Assembly: GCA_964478075.1 (NCBI GenBank)
Contig: CAYZGO010000022.1
Coordinates: 1 to 58,459, forward strand
Direction: 5' to 3'
Source of the DNA: DAOUEX01 sp034430235
Lineage (GTDB): Bacteria; Chloroflexota; Anaerolineae; UBA2200
DNA length: 58,459 bases
Below, piece after piece: positions 39,356 through 47,874 of the stretch. Every line of letters begins with the position of its first letter. Position 1 is the first letter of the stretch. A program made the translations under genes and the position numbers. The notes beneath the pieces were generated by a model. It was given only the letters and a program-made list of their open reading frames with translations, ran no database searches and had not been told where the DNA came from.

Positions 39356-40180
39356 CTAGGCCTCGCTTTCTTTGTCACTTTGGGGAGAACCAGCGGCAGC
39401 CCAGTGGCGGTATATGAGCAGCCCGCCGCAGAGGATGATAGAGCCTATGGCGATCCATTGTGCCGTGGCTACACGCGCGATTTTCCAAGCGTCCGGACGC
39501 TGAAACTCGACGAAAAATCTCAGCAATGGGTACAGTACGCCATACAGCAAGATCAGGTCGCCAGCCCGCAAACGATCGGCAAAGCGACGTGAGATGTACA
39601 TCATGATTGCAAAGTTCATCAGGTTGCCGATGGACTCGTAGAGAAAGGTGGGATGAAAGCGCGTATCCAGAGGATACATCGCCAGATCATTGAATGGAGG
39701 AATGCGATGCCCAGCATCAATGGTGACGCCCCAGGGCATGGTCGTGGAAAAGCCGTACAACTCCTGATTCAAGTAGTTACCCCAGCGTGCAATTGCCTGT
39801 GCCAGGACCAGGCCAGGCGTGGCAATATCGGCCCAGTGGCCAAAGCTGAGGTGGTGGCGACGGGTGTATAGCCAGAGAGCCAGTGCCCCCCCGGCCACCG
39901 CGCCGTAGATGGCCAAACCACCCTGGCGCATGTGGAAAATCTCCAGCGGATACTGGCGGTAATAGTCCCACATGTGGATAACATGATACAGACGAGCCCC
40001 TATCATGCCCAGGACTAAGCACAAGAGCAGAGCGTTCCACACGTGTTCCGGGTTATCTCCCCGATGTCTGGCTTCGCGCTCTGCCAGAAAAGCGGCAATC
40101 ATTGCCGATCCTACGATAATAATACCATACCACGCAACGGTGATAGGGCCAATGCGGAAAGCAATTCTTGGGCCACCCAA
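39356..40180 (-). CDS. lgt: Prolipoprotein diacylglyceryl transferase
   Basis: A 274-residue membrane enzyme that attaches diacylglyceryl from phosphatidylglycerol to the lipobox Cys of prolipoproteins. About seven membrane helices; the signature ARWGNYLNQELYG (Arg, Asn, Glu) and the HMRQGGLAIYGAVAGGA segment are present, as is FHPTFLYES. The start is TTG 40180, with GGAGG 7 bases upstream and no better codon. It supports the lipobox calls made for four proteins in this window. Confidence 0.96.
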   Translation of the reverse strand: MGGPRIAFRIGPITVAWYGIIIVGSAMIAAFLAEREARHRGDNPEHVWNALLLCLVLGMIGARLYHVIHMWDYYRQYPLEIFHMRQGGLAIYGAVAGGALALWLYTRRHHLSFGHWADIATPGLVLAQAIARWGNYLNQELYGFSTTMPWGVTIDAGHRIPPFNDLAMYPLDTRFHPTFLYESIGNLMNFAIMMYISRRFADRLRAGDLILLYGVLYPLLRFFVEFQRPDAWKIARVATAQWIAIGSIILCGGLLIYRHWAAAGSPQSDKESEA

Positions 40181-40277
40181 TTCAATCCCTCCTCAACGTG
40201 AGCTGCAATCATTATAACACAAGAGAACGCCGGGCAGAAAACTCAGCCTGCACCCGGCATGAGGGGCATGCGACGAG

Positions 40278-40308
40278 GTTCGGACAGCAGTTGGACTGCT
40301 GTCCGAAC
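40278..40308. repeat. 14-bp-stem palindrome
   Basis: A perfect stem GTTCGGACAGCAGT with loop TGG, in the LivJ-lgt gap. A related weaker unit with GCAGT-TGC-ACTGC follows near 40385, preceded by CGTCGAGCGGGACGAAC, the complement of a word at 6127. Loop and core resemble the palindromes at 14852 and 14900. Confidence 0.6.
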
Positions 40309-40440
40309 GTCAGAAGTTCACCAATTCCTCAGACACCAGGAGTACGCCAGAGTTCGTGCGGCCCCGTCGAGCGGGACGAACAGCAGTTGCACTGCCGCAC
40401 GAACGTAAAAGGGGGACAGAACCCCCAGCACAGTCAAGGG

Positions 40441-41706
40441 CTACTGCGCAGACACCTGCACAAAATCCCCATCTCTCACTTGGAAGATGTAGATGTTCTG
40501 CTCTTTCAGGTCTCCTACAGCGTTGTAGCTGATGTGCCCAACCAGGCTGTCAAAGTCCAGGCTTCGAGTAGCCTCGGCCAGCTTGACTGCGTCAAACGTG
40601 CCCGCTTTCTTGACCCCCTCTGCAATCACAGCCATGGCACTGTATCCGGCGATGCTGTAAGTGCCTGGATTACGCGCCTCCAGTTCTTGGTAGTCTTTCC
40701 ACCATTGGCTGTCTGTGACCAGCTTGGGATCGGGAGTAATGCCGCTGACGTAGGCTCCCTCTGCCGCCGCGCCTGCCCCATCAATGAACTCGTAGAGGAA
40801 ACAGCCATCGCTGGCCATGAAGGGCACGGTGATTCCTGCTTCGCGTAGCTCGGGCAGGAGGATATATCCCTCGGTCTCGTAGCCAGCCAGGAAGATGGCA
40901 TCTGGCTGCACGGACTTGATCTGATCCACCGCTTGAGTCTGAGTAGGCACACCTTCGGGAATCTCGATAACTGCGGCTGGCTGCACTCCCAGCGCCCTCA
41001 AAGCAGTGAGCATCTGGTCACGCAAACCGCGCCCATATTCGTTGTTGGCATACACCAGAGCAATGTGCCTGGCTCCTACTTTCTCCACCAAGAAATGGGC
41101 ATCAACGGGACCCTGCGCAGCATCCGTGGCGTTCACCCGGAAAAAGTTGGTGTAGCCTTTCTCCGTAATGCTGACATCGCTCGCAGTAGGAGTTACGACA
41201 ATCAGTGGCAAATCCTTGTAGATCTCCATTGCTGCCAGGGTCTGTCCGCTGTTGTAGTGACCGACTATGCCAATGATCTTTTCTCCCTGCTGCAGAGCTG
41301 CCCGAATCTGCTCGGCCACCTGCACAGCCACTTCAGAGTCGGCTTCATCATCTATGGCCACAACTTTCACCCTGTGGCCCGATAGCCCCCCCGCAGCGTT
41401 GATCCTTTCTGCCATCAGGCGCGCCCCCCCCACAACGGTCTGCCCGCCATCAGCCTGCCAACCAGAGAGCGGTGCGGCCACGTAGACGATAACCTCTCCC
41501 TTGGGCTGCGGGGATGTGCAGCCCACAAGTACAAACAGGCAGAATGCCACGACAAGCGATATGCCCCGTCTAGCACAAGACGGGACTGCGCCCCGCCGAA
41601 CCCCACCCAACCCCGCCCCACAGATGGCGGGACTCCGCGGGTGGCAGGACTTGACGAATGGCGAGACTGCGCCCCTTCTGTTGGTTCTATCTATCAGTCT
41701 TTTCAC
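40441..41706 (-). CDS. LivJ-like substrate-binding lipoprotein
   Basis: A 421-residue type I periplasmic-binding fold protein of the branched-chain amino acid (LivJ) family. Signatures: VYVAAPLSGWQADGGQTVVGGARLMAERINAAGGLSGHRVKVVAIDDEAD, then IIGIVGHYNSGQTLAAMEIY, NNEYGRGLRDQM, and ISYNAVGDLKEQNIYIFQV. The lipobox is FVLVGC-T. The start is GTG 41706, 10 bases after GGGAGG, which gives a signal peptide with an n-region near 48 residues that is largely encoded by a palindromic repeat (41564-41650). No Liv permease or ATPase genes are nearby. Last gene of the SBP/VWA/PspA cluster, beyond a MITE-like element. Confidence 0.88.
   Translation of the reverse strand: MKRLIDRTNRRGAVSPFVKSCHPRSPAICGAGLGGVRRGAVPSCARRGISLVVAFCLFVLVGCTSPQPKGEVIVYVAAPLSGWQADGGQTVVGGARLMAERINAAGGLSGHRVKVVAIDDEADSEVAVQVAEQIRAALQQGEKIIGIVGHYNSGQTLAAMEIYKDLPLIVVTPTASDVSITEKGYTNFFRVNATDAAQGPVDAHFLVEKVGARHIALVYANNEYGRGLRDQMLTALRALGVQPAAVIEIPEGVPTQTQAVDQIKSVQPDAIFLAGYETEGYILLPELREAGITVPFMASDGCFLYEFIDGAGAAAEGAYVSGITPDPKLVTDSQWWKDYQELEARNPGTYSIAGYSAMAVIAEGVKKAGTFDAVKLAEATRSLDFDSLVGHISYNAVGDLKEQNIYIFQVRDGDFVQVSAQ
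41564..41650. repeat. Palindromic repeat block in the LivJ-like signal region
   Basis: Contains CCCGTCT-N6-AGACGGG (41565-41584) and a degenerate GTCCCGCC-N8-GGCGGGAC copy (41610-41633), followed by near-repeats of GGCGGGACTCCGC and GGCGAGACTGCGC. It encodes the arginine- and proline-rich n-region before the hydrophobic part of the signal peptide. Confidence 0.6.
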
Positions 41707-41731
41707 GTATCACAGACCTCCCACACAAGTG

Positions 41732-41837
41732 AGTAGGGGCGAGGCAATTCAGCCAATAGACGCCAAATGCAACGGACGCCTACCTGACTGACCTTCGACC
41801 AGAGCAAAGCACGCCAGGAAATGCCTCGCCCCTACAT
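41732..41837. repeat. MITE-like element, copy 1 (AGTAGGGGCGAGGCA ends)
   Basis: About 106 bp with terminal inverted repeats: AGTAGGGGCGAGGCAATT on the left; ATGTAGGGGCGAGGCATTTC read inward from the right. A second element with near-identical ends lies at 45665-45756. Non-coding; it separates the coiled-coil gene from the LivJ-like gene. Confidence 0.8.
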
Positions 41838-41853
41838 ATTCCGCGAAATATCC

Positions 41854-42660
41854 CTAAGAGGAGCCATACACTTCGTCCAGCGTTTCTTGCAGTGACTGCA
41901 ACGCGGCTACTTGATCAGCGATGTCCTGGCGCAACCGTTGCGCCCGCCCGGCATCTATGTCTTTGGCGCTGATGAGTAGAATCTGCGAGTAGACCGTTCC
42001 TAAAGCGGTCAACGTTGTTTCGAGTTGGTACTCAGCCTTCTCCATCATGTTCTGCAGTTTCTCCAGATTGACGAGCTGCTTTTCTTTGCTGGTTATTGCC
42101 TTTCTCAATTGCTGCCGCACGGCCTCGTCATCCTCGCGTTGCAATCGAGATCGCAAATCAGCGATCCCTCGCGGCAACTCGCGTCGATCCTGAACCAGCA
42201 TCTTGTCACTATGGTAGGCGTCCAGACGCTTGGCCAGGCCAAACACATTGGCGACCCAGTCTGCAATACCAGCAGTCGTATCTAGCAGGTGATCGCGCAA
42301 CAAGCCAGTTCCGCTGCGGCGTGCGTGCTCCTCTATGCGTTGGCGATACTCGAGTGCCTTTTCAACACGCTGACGATATTGTGCAGAACGGACTTCTCGC
42401 GGATCAAATTCCCGGCGCAGCATGTCGGCCACAACTCTACGACCTGTTGTCTCATCCGTGATGCTGGTATAGATGATCAGTATCTCAGCGCCGAGACCTA
42501 GAATCAGCCAGTACCACCATTGCCACCAGGGGAAAGGCGTGGGAAAGAAGAATGCCAGGATAATCGTCAGGGCAATAGTTAGTGCGCTCTCCAGGCGGAA
42601 GAAGGCATGAGCAATGATCGCCCTGGTAACACGTTGTTTCAGTTCGTCTCCTTTAGCCAT
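41854..42660 (-). CDS. Two-helix membrane protein with coiled coil, unknown
   Basis: A 268-residue protein. Residues 22-65 hold two membrane helices (LTIALTIILAFFFP, then WWYWLILGLGAEILIIYTSI) with a short hairpin, so both ends should be cytoplasmic. Residues 85-120 and 170-265 are predicted coiled coil (REVRSAQYRQRVEKALEYRQRIEEHARR; EDDEAVRQQLRKAITSKEKQLVNLEKLQNMMEKAEYQLETTL). I do not recognise a family. AAGGAG lies 5 bases upstream of the ATG. Its place after the SBP-VWA gene and PspA suggests a membrane partner in the same system. Confidence 0.75.
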   Translation of the reverse strand: MAKGDELKQRVTRAIIAHAFFRLESALTIALTIILAFFFPTPFPWWQWWYWLILGLGAEILIIYTSITDETTGRRVVADMLRREFDPREVRSAQYRQRVEKALEYRQRIEEHARRSGTGLLRDHLLDTTAGIADWVANVFGLAKRLDAYHSDKMLVQDRRELPRGIADLRSRLQREDDEAVRQQLRKAITSKEKQLVNLEKLQNMMEKAEYQLETTLTALGTVYSQILLISAKDIDAGRAQRLRQDIADQVAALQSLQETLDEVYGSS

Positions 42661-42693
42661 GCGTACTCCTTGTCAAGAACGCGCCTACACTGA

Positions 42694-42752
42694 GCCGTAG
42701 TCTAGGCCCTCGTGGCCGTTTGCCTCGCGCACACCAACACGCCGACTACGGC
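42694..42752. repeat. Small inverted-repeat element
   Basis: A 59-bp element with 9-bp ends GCCGTAGTC / GACTACGGC. Its centre (CCCTCGTGGCCGTT, then ACACCAACACGCC) matches, inverted, a stretch at about 11656-11709. It fills the gap between the SBP-VWA gene and the coiled-coil gene. Confidence 0.55.
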
Positions 42753-42765
42753 CTTCTGAAGTCAC

Positions 42766-44436
42766 CTAGAAGTAGGTCGAAAGCAGCTTGTACAACTGCT
42801 GGATCGTCTCTGGACTACCGCGCCGTGTTTGCCCTCCTGTCGCTGCAGCAATGTCTTCCAGCGTGCCCATTTCTGCATCGCTCCCATAAGCAACGCAGAA
42901 AACTACGACCGGTAATCCGGATTGGCTGCCCCGACGCAGCTTGGCAGTGAGGTCTCTTAGACGTATGCGGGAGTTGTTCTCTTTGCCATCCGTCATGACG
43001 ACGATGGCGTTGATACGCTCGCTATCCTGCCGTTCTTGTAGCTTTTCGTAGGCCAGGTTAACAGCGTCCAGAAGCGCGGTATCTCCCCCAGCGTTGAGGC
43101 CGGCAATGGTCGACTTGAGCACGTCTCGGTTTGTGTCCAACTCAGACATGGGTACGACCTCTTTGACATTGGAGGAGAAAACGATCAGACCGACGCGTTC
43201 CTGCTCACCCTTTATCAGGCCGAGGAAGGTAAGGAATGCCTCTTTGGCCTGCGCAAGCTTTTCTCCCTGCATGCTGCCTGATACGTCGGCAACCAGGTAC
43301 ACGTTCGTCTTGCGCTTGGTATAATACCAGACATCACGCACTACCTGAATTACACTGGGGCTGGGAATCTGCAATGTTGTCGTGGGCTGCGTTGGCTCCA
43401 CGCCGTTTTCTGTCTTGATAGGCGACGAGGGAGAATCGAGTGCAATGCTCAGGTCTGTTGGCCGGTAGCCATTGGCGAGAACCAGCATCTGCGCATCGTG
43501 CGACAGCAGAAAGTCACAAAAACTGCGATAGGCCAGTCGCTGCTCGGCGGTTGTGTCAGGCCGCTCCAGGAAGACGAGGGGATGATCTTCCCACATGGCA
43601 CCCTCGACTGGATAGATGGCTACGAGCTTTTCTTTGCCCCGTTCGTTGAACTGGATGACTAGTTGCTCCTGCACAACAAAGGCATCGAGGTAGGCACGCC
43701 CCTTTTCCTGCACTTGCTGGATAACGGCCAGCTCTCCTTCACCGTAGTAGCGCACGGTCTTCTCCAGTGCGGCGACATAAGCAAGCGTCTCCTCAGCAGT
43801 AGCATCCGTCACAGTCAGACCTCGAGTCTTGCCTGCACCAGCGTAAAACGCAGCCAGGGTGGCCAAAAGCCCACTTGCAGATGAGGTGGAAGGGTGGCTC
43901 CATTTGAAATCCGGGTTGGTGCGGGCAGCAGAGAGGATGTCGGCCCAGCCAATAGCCTTGTCGGGATAGCCTAAGGAGCGAGCCGTTTCCTCCCACATGG
44001 CAATGACCACAGGACTGACTGCGAAGCGAGTAGTATCTCCCACAATCGAGGTCTCTGACTGCTGCTGTTCCCACCAGCCAAGTTCCAATTGTGACAGCCA
44101 AATTGATGAATCTGGAGACAGAACCTGGAACTGCCCTGCCAGTGCTGCTTGAATCATGGCCTCGGGTTCCATCTGGCTGGCGATAATAGTGATGCGCTTG
44201 CCCGAGGGAGTTCTGGGCCGTCCTGCATTGAAGCGCTTGACCAACTCCTCAAAGACCACCTGCTTTTCAGGAGAATAGACAACCTCTAGCGCCACTTTGT
44301 TCTCGCCACTGATATCGCGTCGAGCGACCTGGTAGACCATCCAGCAGGAAACACAGCCCACCAGGATAAACAGCGCACCACCCACGAGCATGAGCGCCCA
44401 GGTGCGAGAGCCTTTCGTCTTCACTCGCTGACTCAT
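42766..44436 (-). CDS. Solute-binding protein fused to a VWA domain
   Basis: A 556-residue membrane-anchored protein. The start MSQRVKTKGSRT at 44436 is chosen because AGGAGG ends 6 bases before it; an ATG two codons earlier abuts that site. One N-terminal helix (residues 13-35) is followed by an extracellular solute-binding-like domain (about 45-330: VALEVVYSPEKQVVFEELVKRFN, SSIWLSQLELGWWEQQ, DHPLVFLERPDTTAEQRLAYRSFCDFLLS). The C-terminal VWA domain (about 370-556) has the MIDAS DVSGSMQGEKLAQAK, Thr in GGDTALLDAV, and Asp in VMTDGKENNS. The MIDAS is complete, so metal-dependent protein binding is likely. No permease is nearby. It follows the other solute-binding gene by 10 bases. Confidence 0.9.
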   Translation of the reverse strand: MSQRVKTKGSRTWALMLVGGALFILVGCVSCWMVYQVARRDISGENKVALEVVYSPEKQVVFEELVKRFNAGRPRTPSGKRITIIASQMEPEAMIQAALAGQFQVLSPDSSIWLSQLELGWWEQQQSETSIVGDTTRFAVSPVVIAMWEETARSLGYPDKAIGWADILSAARTNPDFKWSHPSTSSASGLLATLAAFYAGAGKTRGLTVTDATAEETLAYVAALEKTVRYYGEGELAVIQQVQEKGRAYLDAFVVQEQLVIQFNERGKEKLVAIYPVEGAMWEDHPLVFLERPDTTAEQRLAYRSFCDFLLSHDAQMLVLANGYRPTDLSIALDSPSSPIKTENGVEPTQPTTTLQIPSPSVIQVVRDVWYYTKRKTNVYLVADVSGSMQGEKLAQAKEAFLTFLGLIKGEQERVGLIVFSSNVKEVVPMSELDTNRDVLKSTIAGLNAGGDTALLDAVNLAYEKLQERQDSERINAIVVMTDGKENNSRIRLRDLTAKLRRGSQSGLPVVVFCVAYGSDAEMGTLEDIAAATGGQTRRGSPETIQQLYKLLSTYF

Positions 44437-44446
44437 CGCCATCCTC

Positions 44447-45631
44447 CTACTGCTCGGCCACGTTCAGATCAAACCAACGCAGCAAGGCCAACAGGACCTC
44501 GCGATCCGGGGAGCGCATCCTGGTGGTGCGTGGTACTACAATCATGGCTCCCTGATCTTCCCATTCTACAAACAGGCTGCCGGGGTCCGTGATGGACACC
44601 TCAGCGTTGGCGGGCCGGAGCCCCAGTTCAGCGGCTCGCTTCTGGATCTCTGGCTGTAGCAGGTAGTGCTCGAACTCCAGGGCAGCGTTCTTCTCCAAGG
44701 CGGTGGTCTCGTCACCCATCCAGATGGTAAACGGGAAGTCAAACCAGGTCACATACCTGGGATAGACGATGACCAAGGGATCTTGCCAGCGGGTCTGAAT
44801 GCCTGCCATGTTCACTAGCAGATTGCTCTCTGGGAGTTGCCCGCCATCGCCCATAGAGTAGCCAAAAAGCGCCAGGTTCTCCACGGAATAAGCGCCCAGG
44901 CTGCTAAAGTCGGTCACTGCGCCCATCAGCTCCTTGAGCCACTTCTGGAACTCGGCATTTGTGACGTCAGCCACGCTGATGTCAGTCTTGCCGTAGTACT
45001 CACCTGCCGCAGCTACCATGGCAGCCAGACCGCCCACGTTCTTTCTGGGGTTAGGGACGACGAGTTTGAAGTAGCCCCAATCCGGAGGCCCACCCAGATC
45101 AGGCCAGCCGCCTTTGGCCGTGGCAGCATCATGGATGGCTTGCCAGTCTATCTCACCATACCGGGCACTCAAGACCTGTGCACGGCTGGAATATATGCCC
45201 CAGGAGAAGAGGGAAATGGCGATGGGACGAGCGCGATACTCGCCTCCGGTCAGAAAGATGTCCCGTCCGTACTGCTCCTTGAACGTGGCATTCACCAACT
45301 CGACCAGGTAGCGGCTGTCTGGAATCCAAGCCGTGGGGACAGGGGTCATTTCTTCGCGTTCCCAGCGGCCCATTGCTGTTAAGCCGTCCATCGGTTCCAC
45401 GGTGACCCTGATGGGATGCCCCTCAAGTTTGTGATTCTCACTATTGAACTTGCGGGCTGCTTCCTGTACGAAGGGTTCCACCGGCAGCGCGCAGATAATA
45501 CGTACTTCCAGCGTTTGCGGCTGCTCGATCAGAGACCCCACACCGCCAGGGCGCTGCACTATGAATGAGGCACCCACGATAGCCACGGCTATCAGTACGA
45601 CGATCACAAATACCCAACGCGTTCTATTCAT
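44447..45631 (-). CDS. Membrane-anchored extracellular solute-binding protein
   Basis: A 394-residue protein with one N-terminal membrane helix (RWVFVIVVLIAVAIVGASFIV) and a type II solute-binding domain of the same style as the N-domain of the adjacent VWA fusion: VRIICALPVEPFVQEAARKFNSEN, WIPDSRYLVELVNATFKEQYG, FSWGIYSSRAQVLSARYG, ITDPGSLFVEWEDQGAM. It has no VWA domain and no lipobox. The start at 45631 follows GGAG by 8 bases. Together with the next gene it forms a tight pair (10-base gap), so the two likely act as one complex. Confidence 0.85.
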   Translation of the reverse strand: MNRTRWVFVIVVLIAVAIVGASFIVQRPGGVGSLIEQPQTLEVRIICALPVEPFVQEAARKFNSENHKLEGHPIRVTVEPMDGLTAMGRWEREEMTPVPTAWIPDSRYLVELVNATFKEQYGRDIFLTGGEYRARPIAISLFSWGIYSSRAQVLSARYGEIDWQAIHDAATAKGGWPDLGGPPDWGYFKLVVPNPRKNVGGLAAMVAAAGEYYGKTDISVADVTNAEFQKWLKELMGAVTDFSSLGAYSVENLALFGYSMGDGGQLPESNLLVNMAGIQTRWQDPLVIVYPRYVTWFDFPFTIWMGDETTALEKNAALEFEHYLLQPEIQKRAAELGLRPANAEVSITDPGSLFVEWEDQGAMIVVPRTTRMRSPDREVLLALLRWFDLNVAEQ

Positions 45632-45664
45632 GTTTCTATCTCCAAGAGCTTCGATAGTACCAGC

Positions 45665-45756
45665 TATGTAAGGGCAAGGCATTCCTCACAGAAGCTTTCG
45701 TCAGTGGGAGCCGTTGTGTGTAGCGCGGCACCCACGGGAATGCCTTGCCCCTACAA
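45665..45756. repeat. MITE-like element, copy 2
   Basis: About 92 bp. Left end TATGTAAGGGCAAGGCATTCC; the right end read inward is TGTAGGGGCAAGGCATTCCC. Same end family as 41732-41837. Located upstream of the solute-binding gene and downstream of the PspA gene. Non-coding. Confidence 0.78.
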
Positions 45757-45820
45757 CAACCTCATGCCCGGCTTCAGGGAAGTGGGGCAGAGTCATGGTA
45801 GATTCCGCTCGCTGTTTCGT

Positions 45821-46495
45821 CTATTCCAGCCCAAGCCGAGCTTTGCGCCCAGCAATCTGGCGATCGATAGTATCCCTCTCCAGAACTTCGGCCATCTGGC
45901 GATCCAGGCGTTTGGCGTCAATCTCACCCTGAGCAGTAGCCTTGTCGAGGCGACGCTGTATCTCGTCGCGGATTTCGGAGATGCCCACTTCAGAGGTGGT
46001 GATACCACCCACGCCCTCGACTGCCTTGTGCGTCAGCTCCTTGCTCTTGGCAAGATCGAGCATGGCCTGTAGTTCGGTCCGCTCACTCTTGGCCTCAGTC
46101 AGCTTGGCTTCCAGCTTCAGCTTGGCACTGAGAAGTTTCTGATACTCAGCTTCCTGCGCTTTGTACTGCTCGCCATAAGTTTCCGCAAGCCGGTCGATCG
46201 TGTTGTAGCGGTATTGCGCGGCCTGGGCCAGGTCTTCCTTGCCCTTCTTCAAGAACAGGTCAATATTCTTGTCCAGTTCCTTAGCCTGTGCCTTGAACTG
46301 CTCGTACTTGCGCTTGAGCGTCTTGGCCTCGCCGCCAACGGTGGCCGCTGCATCCTCAAGAGCCTCCAAGTTGTCCTCGACCTTGCGGATGTACTCGTCC
46401 ACCACGGCCATGCTGTTAGCCTTCAGGGCCTTGCTGACGAGGTAGTTCAAGTTAGCCGATATCAACGTGCGTACTCTGTCCAATAGCGATGCCAT
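45821..46495 (-). CDS. PspA/IM30-family protein
   Basis: A 224-residue, almost fully helical coiled-coil protein. N-terminal SLLDRVRTLISANLNYLVSKA matches the amphipathic helix of PspA/Vipp1, which binds stressed membranes; the core has YIRKVEDNLEALEDAAATVGGEAKTLKRKYEQFKAQA. PspA proteins are ESCRT-III relatives that assemble on damaged inner membrane and keep the proton gradient. A short Gly-rich link (GVGGITTSEVG) precedes the last helix. GGAGG lies 7 bases upstream of the ATG. It sits between an SPFH gene and the solute-binding pair. Confidence 0.88.
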   Translation of the reverse strand: MASLLDRVRTLISANLNYLVSKALKANSMAVVDEYIRKVEDNLEALEDAAATVGGEAKTLKRKYEQFKAQAKELDKNIDLFLKKGKEDLAQAAQYRYNTIDRLAETYGEQYKAQEAEYQKLLSAKLKLEAKLTEAKSERTELQAMLDLAKSKELTHKAVEGVGGITTSEVGISEIRDEIQRRLDKATAQGEIDAKRLDRQMAEVLERDTIDRQIAGRKARLGLE

Positions 46496-46670
46496 GTGTT
46501 CTCCTCCCTACTTTGTTCTAGATTCCTCGCAATCACATCCGAGAAGCGGTCCGATTGCAGCATACCAATGTGTGGCGTACTTGCTTGCTATGCCGGAGCT
46601 AGTGCATCCCAAGACCCCTCCGATGTGACACTCCTTCTTCGCACTGCTCATCGAACACGGGATGACTGCG

Positions 46671-46695
46671 GGGGTGGGCTCGTCGAGCCCACCCC
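46671..46695. repeat. 25-bp perfect palindrome
   Basis: GGGGTGGGCTCG, one base, then its exact reverse complement. It lies between the SPFH gene stop (46710, minus) and the PspA gene. It could terminate the SPFH transcript but has no T run on that strand. Confidence 0.65.
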
Positions 46696-46709
46696 TCGAG
46701 GATGGAACG

Positions 46710-47633
46710 TCACCTCTTGCGAGTCTGGACTCCAGCGGCCGATGCCGCAATCATCTCTGCCATTGCGCTGCCAGTCGGGTAGATGATGACCATGGTGCTT
46801 TCCTCCTTGGACATCTCAAGCAACGCTTGGATCTCTCGGATCTTTAGAGCACCTGGCTTTTCCAAGATCTCGGCTGCTTGGGCCAGCATTTGTGCAACCT
46901 TGATCTCAGCTTTCGCCTGGATCTGCTTAGCTCTAGCTGCACGCTCAGCGCGGGCGATCACTGCCAACTCCTCAATGAGAGAGGCGGGTGTATCAATGTC
47001 AGTGATGCGCACGGCGCGAACGTTCACACCAAAGTCTTGGGCTGCTTTGTCAATGTCCGCCTTCAGCTCAACGGCTATTACCTCACGTTGACTAAGCAGC
47101 TCCCTGAGTTCCAGGCGCCCGATGGTGTTCTTCAACGCCTCAGTTGAAGCCCAGATAACGGTCCGCAGGTAGTCTTTGACTCCAATTGTAGCCTTCTCAG
47201 GATCTTCCACTTCGAACTCGAGCGCTGCGGTGACCTTGATAGGAATATTGTCCTTGGTAAGCGTTGCCGTTGCTTCTACCTGTTGCGTAGTAATACGCAT
47301 GTCTACGATAGACGCCATGGAGTAGAGGAACGGTGGCACAATAAAGAACCCCGGACCCTTGACACCGACGAACCTACCGAGCCGCAGGAGTGACATCCGC
47401 TGCCACTCGGGAAGGACGTAGACCATACCGGAGATGGTGCCCGCAATCCACAACGTCAGCACGAACTTGATGAGAAGGGCCACTCCCCACGTCATCAGTT
47501 GCTCGAAGGTCCACCTCGGCAATCTAGCCAGCGCAGCAGTGCTCGGCCAGAGAAGGAAATACCCCAGCAGGCCAAAGACCACTAGCCAAATCACCATGCG
47601 GATGAACCCCTGGACTGTTCTTGTACCTTGCAT
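46710..47633 (-). CDS. SPFH/band-7 domain protein (slipin-like)
   Basis: A 307-residue membrane-scaffold protein. Residues 10-75 hold two or three membrane helices (VIWLVVFGLLGYFLL; LIKFVLTLWIAGTISGMVYVL). The SPFH domain follows (QRMSLLRLGRFVGVKGPGFFIVPPF, then MRITTQQVEATATLTKDNIPIKVTAALEFEVEDPEKA), then a helical region with RAERAARAKQIQAKAEIKVAQMLAQAAEIL, typical of slipins and flotillins. These proteins form membrane rings or microdomains, often with PspA or NfeD partners. The start at 47633 follows GAGGTG. Confidence 0.9.
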   Translation of the reverse strand: MQGTRTVQGFIRMVIWLVVFGLLGYFLLWPSTAALARLPRWTFEQLMTWGVALLIKFVLTLWIAGTISGMVYVLPEWQRMSLLRLGRFVGVKGPGFFIVPPFLYSMASIVDMRITTQQVEATATLTKDNIPIKVTAALEFEVEDPEKATIGVKDYLRTVIWASTEALKNTIGRLELRELLSQREVIAVELKADIDKAAQDFGVNVRAVRITDIDTPASLIEELAVIARAERAARAKQIQAKAEIKVAQMLAQAAEILEKPGALKIREIQALLEMSKEESTMVIIYPTGSAMAEMIAASAAGVQTRKR

Positions 47634-47874
47634 CTTATCACCTCTTGGTTTTTCCAGCCTTCGTCGAATGAGAGACTGGATAGGGACCGCGAAAAGCGGT
47701 CCGGGCCTGTACCCACGAGAATGCATAGACATCACCTCTTACCCTAGCATCTCAAGATCGTCTAGTATGTTGCTGAGCCTTTTGCTCTTTGTCACTAACA
47801 TTCTATGCTCATTTGCCTCGTGCTGCATGACTATCAGCCGACAGGAAGCTGACACTTGGCCGGTGTCGCCGACC

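Noticed and set aside
42766..44436. SBP-VWA protein considered as a lipoprotein because of LVGC
   Set aside because: The residues after the Cys stay hydrophobic (VSCWMVYQV), which fits a membrane helix better than a lipobox cleavage site.
42766..44436. VWA gene considered as part of a MoxR/chelatase system
   Set aside because: There is no AAA+ MoxR or Mg-chelatase ATPase nearby, and the VWA domain is outside the membrane and fused to a binding protein.
40441..45631. Solute-binding genes considered as an ABC importer operon
   Set aside because: No permease or ATPase gene is present on either side, and the flanking genes are PspA, SPFH, lgt and a coiled-coil protein.
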